From Kribbella caucasensis (GTDB taxonomy: Bacteria; Actinomycetota; Actinomycetes; Propionibacteriales; Kribbellaceae), in NCBI RefSeq assembly GCF_004361855.1, contig NZ_SNWQ01000008.1:310001-374000 (forward strand): a DNA stretch of 64,000 nt, written 5' to 3'. Under the pieces are notes generated by a model, which saw nothing but the letters and a program-made list of their open reading frames with translations, made no database searches and was not told the DNA's origin. Shown in pieces: positions 58,604-64,000 of this stretch (position 1 is the first letter of the stretch; the number at the start of each line of letters is the position of its first letter). Both the position numbers and the translations under genes were made by a program.

Positions 58604-59563
58604 TCAGCTCCCCGGCAGGATCACGGCGCGGCCGCGCAGGCCGCCGGTCGCCAGCAGGTGCAATGCCTTCGGAGCGTCGTCCATCGCGAACGACTGGACC
58701 TCCAGCGTCAGCTCCCCCTTTGCGAGCAGTTCGGCGAGCAGCGGTGCGTACTCGCGAGCCGCCGCCTCGCGACGGATCATGTTGACCGGCAGCAGCGCCA
58801 CATCGTCGAGCAACCAGGACGGCACATCGAGACCGAGCTCCTTGCCCGCCACATACCCGACGACGACCGCGCGCCCGCCGGGCCGCACCCAGCGCGCCCG
58901 CTGAGCCACCGCCTGACCTCCGAGTGTGTCGACCAGCAGGGTTGCCGGCCGCTCCTTCAGCAGCTCGGCAGCACGCTCGTCGTCGCCGATCAGAACAGGT
59001 TCCACACCGGCAGGCAGCAGATCGACCTGTGTCGGGTCGACCACGCCGACCACTACGCATCCGGCGCGCACCGCGAGCTGTGCGACCACCGAACCGACGG
59101 CACCCGCGGCTCCCGCTACCACCACGACCTCGTCCTCGACACCGGGCCAGGCCCCAAGACGCCCGATGTCGTGCAGAGCGACGTACGCCGTCGTCGTCGG
59201 GACGAAGTACGTCGCGCCGACCTCGGGCGACAGCTCGGCCGGCAACGGGGACGCGGCCTTGCGGGTCGCGACGAACCCCGCCCACGTGCCGTCGCGGAGC
59301 AGGCCGAGTCCGCCGCCTCGCAGGACCACCCGCGTGCCCGGCTCGTGGACGTCGGACGAGACGACGATGCCGCAGCCCTCGACCCCGCCGACATAGGGGA
59401 GCTGCGGTTTGAAGTCGAACGTCCCGCTCGCCACTGTGAGGTCCAGGTGCGACACGGCGGCCGCCTCGACCCGGACGAGCGTCTCGCCTTCCTTCACGAG
59501 CGGCGCCGGCACCTCCTCGACCACCGGATCGGCGCCCCACTCGTGAAAACGAATCGCACGCAT
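58604..59563 (-). CDS. Zinc-free MDR oxidoreductase (quinone oxidoreductase-like)
   Basis: A 319-residue medium-chain dehydrogenase/reductase of the quinone oxidoreductase type: MRAIRFHEWGADPVVEEVPAP at the start, VVVVAGAAGAVGSVVAQLAVRAG as the nucleotide-binding AxGxxG motif, and FVPTTTAYVALHDIGRL in the domain linker. There are no structural-zinc cysteines and no catalytic Cys-His zinc pair. Its ATG overlaps the stop of the upstream hydrolase (TGATG). It could reduce an unsaturated intermediate of the meta-cleavage route. Confidence 0.88.
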   Translation of the reverse strand: MRAIRFHEWGADPVVEEVPAPLVKEGETLVRVEAAAVSHLDLTVASGTFDFKPQLPYVGGVEGCGIVVSSDVHEPGTRVVLRGGGLGLLRDGTWAGFVATRKAASPLPAELSPEVGATYFVPTTTAYVALHDIGRLGAWPGVEDEVVVVAGAAGAVGSVVAQLAVRAGCVVVGVVDPTQVDLLPAGVEPVLIGDDERAAELLKERPATLLVDTLGGQAVAQRARWVRPGGRAVVVGYVAGKELGLDVPSWLLDDVALLPVNMIRREAAAREYAPLLAELLAKGELTLEVQSFAMDDAPKALHLLATGGLRGRAVILPGS

Positions 59564-60429
59564 CACGGCGCCGGGTGCTTCGCGAGGAACTCGAGGCTGA
59601 GCTCGTTGTACCGGGCGGCCTGCTCGTGCTGCGGCCAGTGCCCGCACTCGTCGAAGAGCACCAGCTCCGAACCGGCGATGGCCTCGTGCATGGCATTCGC
59701 CTCCGGGACCTCGCCGAACGGGTTGTTCCGACCCCACACCACCAGCGTCGGCACGGTGATCTGGGCCAGGTGCTCGGGACGTAGCACGTTGCGCAGCCGG
59801 ACCTCCATGTTCTGCAGGCAGAGCAGGTTGTCGATGTTCTCGACGAAGTCGGGCTGGTGGTAGATCGCGTGCCGTACGGCGACGAGCTCCTCGGTCGCGT
59901 CCACCGGATCCGCCATCAGCAACCGCATCCTGGCCCGGGTCAGCTCAACGTCGTCACGCGAGACGGCCTCGCGGGTGCTGGTCCGGATCCGTTCCATCAC
60001 CTGTGGGTTGGCCACGGTCCCGCCGGCGCACAGCAACTGCAGCGACGCGATCCGGTCCGGTACGTCGATCGCCGTACGGGCACCGACCCAGCCGCCGAGG
60101 GACTCACCGACGATGTGCGCGGATTCGATGCCGACGGCATCCATGTAGGCAAGCAGGTGATCCCGGTAGCGCGGGATCTCGTACGGGTAGTCGGGCTTGC
60201 CGGTGTAGCCGTGGCCGAGCATGTCGATCGCGTGGCAGGCGTACCGGTCGGCGTGCGCGCCGAGGTTGCGAGTGAACGCCTCCAGGTGACCGCTGGTGCC
60301 GTGCAGGAAGATCACCGGTTCACCGGACCCGGCCTGCAGCGACCGGGTCGGGACGCCGCCGGCGTCCACCGTGGTGATACGGAACTCCGTGCCGGTCAGC
60401 TCGGTCCAGATGGTTTCGGCCAGCGTCAT
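59563..60429 (-). CDS. Alpha/beta hydrolase (meta-cleavage product hydrolase-like)
   Basis: A 288-residue alpha/beta hydrolase counted from ATG 60429. The oxyanion motif is FLHGTSGHLEAF, the nucleophile Ser110 lies in VGESLGGWVG, and the catalytic His is in FDECGHWPQHEQ. VVWGRNNPFGEVPEA holds the region of the acid residue. The type fits C-C bond hydrolases acting after ring cleavage, or ester/lactone hydrolases. The start is ambiguous because four ATG codons, each with its own GGAGGAA, lie at 60498, 60476, 60453 and 60429; the last begins the conserved part (MTLAETIWTELTGTE). Starts at 60498 or 60453 would be in frame and add 23 or 8 residues. Confidence 0.88.
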   Translation of the reverse strand: MTLAETIWTELTGTEFRITTVDAGGVPTRSLQAGSGEPVIFLHGTSGHLEAFTRNLGAHADRYACHAIDMLGHGYTGKPDYPYEIPRYRDHLLAYMDAVGIESAHIVGESLGGWVGARTAIDVPDRIASLQLLCAGGTVANPQVMERIRTSTREAVSRDDVELTRARMRLLMADPVDATEELVAVRHAIYHQPDFVENIDNLLCLQNMEVRLRNVLRPEHLAQITVPTLVVWGRNNPFGEVPEANAMHEAIAGSELVLFDECGHWPQHEQAARYNELSLEFLAKHPAP

Positions 60430-60510
60430 ATCGGTTTCCTCCAACAGAGTCATTTCGATTCCTCCGACAGCGTCATTCGGTTCCTCCGGCAGCGTCATTC
60501 GATTCCTCCG
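60427..60510 (-). repeat. Four tandem ribosome-binding-site/start-codon units
   Basis: Four direct repeats of 22-24 bases lie end to end on the minus strand. Each contains GGAGGAA, a 4-6-base spacer, ATG and AC(G/T)CTG. The ATG codons are at 60498, 60476, 60453 and 60429, so successive spacings are 22, 23 and 24 bases. Starts 1, 3 and 4 are in frame with the hydrolase. Start 2 opens an 8-codon frame whose TGA overlaps start 3 (ATGA). Confidence 0.85.
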
Positions 60511-60519
60511 GAATGGGGG

Positions 60520-60642
60520 TCAGCGGTGCTGGTTGATCCGGTGGATCTGTGTGTTGCTCCGGGCAAGCAGTTTGCGCAGTACGACGACGAGCGCCGACAG
60601 TGCTAGTAGGAGCGGGGCGAGGACGACGAGGATCTTCTTCAT
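60520..60642 (-). CDS. Small membrane protein, 40 residues
   Basis: ATG at 60642-60640 with AGGAG 5 bases upstream opens a frame to TGA at 60522-60520. The peptide is MKKILVVLAPLLLALSALVV followed by VLRKLLARSNTQIHRINQHR: a single membrane helix with a short N-terminus and a basic cytoplasmic tail. It sits between the two hydrolase genes of the operon, 12 bases after the upstream stop, so it is almost certainly co-transcribed. No family is recognised; it may help anchor or stabilise a pathway protein or transporter. Confidence 0.7.
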   Translation of the reverse strand: MKKILVVLAPLLLALSALVVVLRKLLARSNTQIHRINQHR

Positions 60643-60654
60643 GGTTCTCCTGGA

Positions 60655-61530
60655 TCACGGATGGCCGACGGAGCGCAGGAAGCCGTCGACCACGGCGTGG
60701 TAGGCGGCCGGTCGTTCCTCCTGCAGGTGGTGTGACACGTGGTCCATCACGTGGAGGTTTCCGCGCTTGACCATCCGCGCCAGCATCAACGGATAGTCGG
60801 GCGTGAGGAACGCGTCCTCACGTCCCCAGACGAAGAGCGCCGGCGCCTTGATCAGGCCGAGCTCGCCGGTCAGGTCCTGCCAGTCGCCGCGGGGCGAGTC
60901 CGACATCGCGGCCAGCTCCCGCTCGCCCGGGTCGAGACTCTGCTGGTAGCGCAGGTCGACGGTCTCCTCGGGCAGGCGGTCGGAGTCGTACCACTCCAGG
61001 CGGGTGATGAGGGCGCGCATCTTGTCCCGGGTCGGTCCTTCGCCGCCGTAGTACACGTCGCGCGCGGCACGGCCGCGGTGACCGCGTTCGGGCAGCGGCG
61101 CGAGTGGCCCGTAGAAGACGGGCATGCTGCCGGTCATGACCAGCGAACGGACGCGTTCCGGGTACTTCGCGGCCAGGCAGAGCGCGATGGTGCCGCCCCA
61201 GGAGTTGCAGATGAAGTCGGCCTGCTCGACACCGAGTGTGTCCATCAACTCGACCGTCTTCGCGGCGTGGAAGTCCCACATCGGTCCGGTGATCAGGCAC
61301 TTGTCCGACTTGCCGTATTGCAGGATGTCGACGATCAGGCAGTGGCGGTCGGTGGCGAAGTACGGCGCCACCGGGCCGAAGTCACTCCAGCCGGTGCAGC
61401 CGGGACCGCCGCCGTGCAAGAAGATCGTGTCGGGGCCTTCGCCCAGTTCGTGGAAGTGGTACTTGACGTCGCCGGCCGCGGCGAAACGGCTCTCCGGTGC
61501 CGGTCCAGCTGCCGGTGATCGGGTGCTCAT
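60655..61530 (-). CDS. Meta-cleavage product (C-C) hydrolase
   Basis: A 291-residue alpha/beta hydrolase of the HsaD/BphD/MhpC group. IFLHGGGPGCTGWSDFGPVAPYF is close to the HGSGPGxxGWxNF oxyanion motif of that group. The nucleophile is Ser110 in FICNSWGGTIAL, and the C-terminal His is in VMDHVSHHLQEERP. ALFVWGREDAFLTPDYP holds the catalytic Asp region. The group cleaves the C-C bond in the product of extradiol ring cleavage. The start at 61530 overlaps the stop of the dioxygenase gene (ATGA), so both are made together. Confidence 0.9.
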   Translation of the reverse strand: MSTRSPAAGPAPESRFAAAGDVKYHFHELGEGPDTIFLHGGGPGCTGWSDFGPVAPYFATDRHCLIVDILQYGKSDKCLITGPMWDFHAAKTVELMDTLGVEQADFICNSWGGTIALCLAAKYPERVRSLVMTGSMPVFYGPLAPLPERGHRGRAARDVYYGGEGPTRDKMRALITRLEWYDSDRLPEETVDLRYQQSLDPGERELAAMSDSPRGDWQDLTGELGLIKAPALFVWGREDAFLTPDYPLMLARMVKRGNLHVMDHVSHHLQEERPAAYHAVVDGFLRSVGHP

Positions 61531-62468
61531 CGACGGACCTCCGAAGAGTCGAGGAAGGCGACACCCATTCCGGTCAGCCATTCGGGCATCGGTGCGTAGG
61601 CGAGGCGCCGTCCGGGCGTGAAGCCGAGGGCGGCCGCCATCACGAGCCAGGTGCGAAGTTCCTGACCGCCGTTCCCGGCGACCGCTTCCAGCTCGACGGC
61701 CGTCATCGAGGCGTAGCGCCGAAGTTCGCCCTTCTGAAGGTCGTCGAGGAAGGCTTCATCGAACTCAGGGAAGATCGTCGGACGGGCGGCCACGATGATC
61801 TCCCGGCGGCGTTTGTCGTATCGCTCCCACTCACCGCGCCCGTTCAGCCAGGCTTCGACCAGGAAGGCTTCGTCCTCGTCGGCCGGATCGGTCCAGTCAC
61901 TCGGCCACGGCAGCTGGTGGGACAGACCGCCGGACGCGATCACAACCACGCGCCGATCACTCCGCTGGATCGCGGCCGCCAGGTTCTCACCGAGCTGGAC
62001 ACACCGCGCCGGCGTCGGCAACGGCTGCGCGAACACATTCACCACCAGGGGCACTACGGGTACGTCGATGCCGTTGAGCAGATACTGGATCGCGTGCGAT
62101 TGTCCGTGGTCGATCTGGAGCCGGGCCGAGATCGCCACCTCGGTCCCCGCCTCCACCAGGTCGGCGGCGAGCGCCTGCGCTAAGGCTGGGTCGGTTTTCT
62201 GCGGGCCCTTCGGCGTACCCGACTCACCGGCCGCGATCACCTCGCCGACGCCCAGCGTGAACGATGGGATCAGGTCGAGCCAGAAGCCGCGGAAGTGGTT
62301 CGAGCCGACGATCACCACAACGTCCGGGTCCACGTCGGCGATGAGGTCGCGAGCCGTACCGAGGGCGTCGCGGAACGCCTCGGCGCGGTCGGTGTGGACG
62401 ACCTGGTCCCAGTGGGTGTTCATCAGCGTCGAGTGGGACGCACCGACGCCGAGCACGATCTCTCCCAT
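61527..62468 (-). CDS. Class III extradiol ring-cleavage dioxygenase
   Basis: A 313-residue protein of the LigB/MhpB type. GVGASHSTLMN contains the first iron-binding His, VVIVGSNHFRGFWLDLIPSFTLG contains the second, and VVIASGGLSHQLPWPSD a conserved His of the active site. The N-terminal region MGEIVLGVGASHS starts directly, which supports ATG 62468. The enzyme opens a catechol-like ring next to the hydroxyls using Fe(II) and oxygen. It is 5 bases from the Rieske oxygenase stop and overlaps the C-C hydrolase gene. Confidence 0.9.
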   Translation of the reverse strand: MGEIVLGVGASHSTLMNTHWDQVVHTDRAEAFRDALGTARDLIADVDPDVVVIVGSNHFRGFWLDLIPSFTLGVGEVIAAGESGTPKGPQKTDPALAQALAADLVEAGTEVAISARLQIDHGQSHAIQYLLNGIDVPVVPLVVNVFAQPLPTPARCVQLGENLAAAIQRSDRRVVVIASGGLSHQLPWPSDWTDPADEDEAFLVEAWLNGRGEWERYDKRRREIIVAARPTIFPEFDEAFLDDLQKGELRRYASMTAVELEAVAGNGGQELRTWLVMAAALGFTPGRRLAYAPMPEWLTGMGVAFLDSSEVRR

Positions 62469-62473
62469 CGGCG

Positions 62474-63685
62474 TCACTCCGCGGTCGCGTCGGCAGGCTC
62501 GTAGCCCTGCTCGCGCAACCGGTCGAGTCGTTCCTCGGTGACGTCCTCGGCGAGCTTGCGCCACTGCAGCAGCGAGTCGTCCGGTCGGTACAGCTTCTCC
62601 GGCGGCGCGTCGGTGACCTCGACCATCCACTTGTCCTGACCGGAGAACTGGCCGTGGAACAGCCAGCGCACCGCGCCGAGGTACTTGGCGTAGAAGGGCA
62701 GGGTCTTCAGGCCCTGCTTGAAGTCCGCGAGCACGCCGACGTACAGATGGTTGTCTTGGTCAACGGGTACGTAGAACTCGTAGTGGATGAAGGTCGGGTA
62801 GGCGATCCGCAGGACGCCGGGCATGCTGACCGAGGCGAACCCGGGGAACTCCTGGGCCGCGATGGTCGGGTTGACCTCGCGATGGGTGGAGGTGTTGCCG
62901 ATGTTCTTGGTCTCCTTCGGCGGCTTCAGCTTGTACCAGGCCGTGCCTGACCAGCGGCCCAGTCCCGGGAAGTCGGCCTCCCAGAACTGCTCCTGCTGCA
63001 CCCGGTAGATCCACCGGCCACGCTTGACGATCCTGGTCGTGTTCCAGACCGGCATCGGCTTGAACAGCCGCCACAGCGCGGTCCGGTGCAGGTACTTCGC
63101 GTGGCCCTCGTCGAACCCGTTCTCGCAGGCGAAGCGCCAGTTCCCCTCCCGCGGCTGGATGCGCGCGCCGATCACGGCCGGGTTCGACACGAGCTCCTCG
63201 GGCAACTGCTCGTCGATCGGGTGCGGTGGTTCGCCGTCGCCGACGTACACCCAGACCATCCCGAGCCGTTCCTCGACGTCGTACGTCGGCTGCGTCACCT
63301 TCCCGCAGATCGGCGACCGCGGCCCGTCGGTGATCGCGGCCTTGAGGTCGCCGGTCTCCAGGTCGAACGTCCAGCCGTGGTAGACGCAGGACACCGTGCC
63401 CGGGAACTGCTTGTTGCCGTAGCTCAGCGGTACGCCGCGATGTGGGCAGCGGTCCTTCATGCCGAAGACCTTGCCCTTGTCGCGGATGACGAACAGCCGC
63501 TCGCCGAGCAGGGTCACCTGGCGCGGTTTCTCCCTCACCTGCGACGAGAAGCAGACCGGGTACCAGTAGCCGCGGAAACCGGCCTTCGCGGCCTGGTAGT
63601 GCGGCCAGCTCGACCAGTCCTGGCGACCGGGCAGCCGGCCGGCCCGGTGCTTGCGTACCTGCCTTCGGTCAACGGTGTCGGTCAC
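62474..63685 (-). CDS. Rieske non-heme iron oxygenase, catalytic subunit
   Basis: A 403-residue ring-hydroxylating oxygenase. The Rieske [2Fe-2S] ligands are Cys80 and His82 (RCPHRG) and Cys100 and His103 (CVYHGW). The mononuclear iron site is visible as Asp192-x2-His195-x4-His200 in NGFDEGHAKYLH. The start is GTG 63685, at the beginning of the TDTVDRRQV segment. No small subunit gene is adjacent, as in one-component-type oxygenases that use separate reductases; the flavoprotein gene that begins at 63893 on the other strand could supply electrons. It is the first gene of the aromatic operon and probably hydroxylates an aromatic acid or amide. Confidence 0.92.
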   Translation of the reverse strand: MTDTVDRRQVRKHRAGRLPGRQDWSSWPHYQAAKAGFRGYWYPVCFSSQVREKPRQVTLLGERLFVIRDKGKVFGMKDRCPHRGVPLSYGNKQFPGTVSCVYHGWTFDLETGDLKAAITDGPRSPICGKVTQPTYDVEERLGMVWVYVGDGEPPHPIDEQLPEELVSNPAVIGARIQPREGNWRFACENGFDEGHAKYLHRTALWRLFKPMPVWNTTRIVKRGRWIYRVQQEQFWEADFPGLGRWSGTAWYKLKPPKETKNIGNTSTHREVNPTIAAQEFPGFASVSMPGVLRIAYPTFIHYEFYVPVDQDNHLYVGVLADFKQGLKTLPFYAKYLGAVRWLFHGQFSGQDKWMVEVTDAPPEKLYRPDDSLLQWRKLAEDVTEERLDRLREQGYEPADATAE

Positions 63686-63892
63686 GTCAGCTCCACTGGT
63701 CGTCGCAATCGGTGCAGCGAGCACATCACCGGGCTTGGAGCGCGACCAACAAGTTCGGTTCGTCTGACGGAACGCCCCTGCCCGCTGGCGCGAATCCGGG
63801 CCGGTGGTCCGGTGAGCGGTCCCGACGACGGGACGTCCGGCGTGGCCCGTACCTACATTCGACGGCGCACCCATCTCCCCAGGAGGCCTCTC

Positions 63893-64000
63893 ATGACCAC
63901 CTCCCAGACCGTCTCGACCGATGTACTGATCGTCGGCGCGGGACCGACCGGCCTGTACGGCGCCTACTACGCCGGCTTCCGCGGCCTCAGTACGACGGTC
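63893..64000 (+). CDS. FAD/NAD(P)-dependent oxidoreductase, N-terminal part (continues beyond window)
   Basis: ATG 63893, with AGGAGG 6 bases upstream, starts a frame that is open to the window end. The first 36 residues include STDVLIVGAGPTGLYGAYYAG, the FAD-binding GxGxxG motif of thioredoxin-reductase-like or ferredoxin-NADP reductase-type flavoproteins. It is divergent from the Rieske oxygenase gene and is a good candidate for its reductase. Confidence 0.8.
   Translation, partial: MTTSQTVSTDVLIVGAGPTGLYGAYYAGFRGLSTTV

Noticed and set aside
1-64000. CRISPR array, rRNA genes, prophage or plasmid origin
   Set aside because: No regularly spaced repeats, rRNA sequence, phage structural genes or replication-origin features were seen.

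Overview
The window is high-GC actinomycete DNA, most like a soil member of the Nocardioidaceae/Propionibacteriales such as Kribbella. That genus call is an inference from gene content and codon use (ANTAR regulators, a SigB/SigF-type sigma factor, GSII glutamine synthetase, DUF3618/DUF4383/DUF8129 proteins, sugar ABC operons with Tat-type lipoproteins) and was not tested by a search.

Bases 1-17,000 form a stress-response island mixed with broken genes. Intact genes encode a hemerythrin-domain protein, a zinc alcohol dehydrogenase, a catalase-like protein, three ANTAR regulators, a TetR regulator, a SigB/SigF/SigG-type sigma factor and several small or repetitive membrane/envelope proteins. 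Nine sites here fit the Streptomyces sigma-B pattern GNNT-N15-GGGTAC, all with exactly 15 bases between the elements, and one lies in front of the sigma factor itself. Between the intact genes lie fused gene remnants: a 3' end of ctaD, a second copy of the sigma factor's 3' end, an SDR start joined to part of a holin-like gene, a frameshifted nucleotide-sugar epimerase/decarboxylase, a VOC | Lrp/AsnC | acetyl-CoA synthetase chain, and a CopD-like gene.

Bases 17,000-28,100 hold glnII, a decayed Tn554-type integrase module, and a nitrilase plus aldoxime dehydratase operon with a divergent AraC regulator. The operon's third gene, paaK, is broken. Further on are a frameshifted WYL regulator, a VOC and a YjbR-like protein, a YciI/ECF42 pair with a truncated sigma factor, an ABC-2 exporter and a secreted M14 carboxypeptidase.

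Bases 28,300-41,900 are a polysaccharide-use locus. One seven-gene minus-strand operon encodes alpha-L-rhamnosidase (GH78), a PL8 lyase, an ADP-ribosylglycohydrolase-like protein, a sugar-binding lipoprotein, a GH5 glycosidase and two permeases. A divergent GntR/LacI hybrid regulator faces it, and a perfect LacI-type operator palindrome lies between them.

Bases 42,300-64,000 are a catabolic region. An M20 amidohydrolase and a double Lrp regulator sit beside a plus-strand set encoding a peptide-type ABC importer (with a permease-ATPase fusion), an amidohydrolase, an adenylate-forming ligase, a tandem CaiB/BaiF CoA-transferase and an enoyl-CoA hydratase. A converging minus-strand operon encodes a Rieske oxygenase, a class III extradiol dioxygenase, two alpha/beta hydrolases, a 40-residue membrane peptide, a quinone-oxidoreductase-like enzyme, an M20 peptidase and two near-duplicate IclR regulators. 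The layout suggests uptake of an amide-linked aromatic compound, hydrolysis, ring hydroxylation, meta-cleavage and CoA-dependent breakdown. One hydrolase gene in this operon is preceded by four tandem copies of a ribosome-binding-site/start-codon unit.
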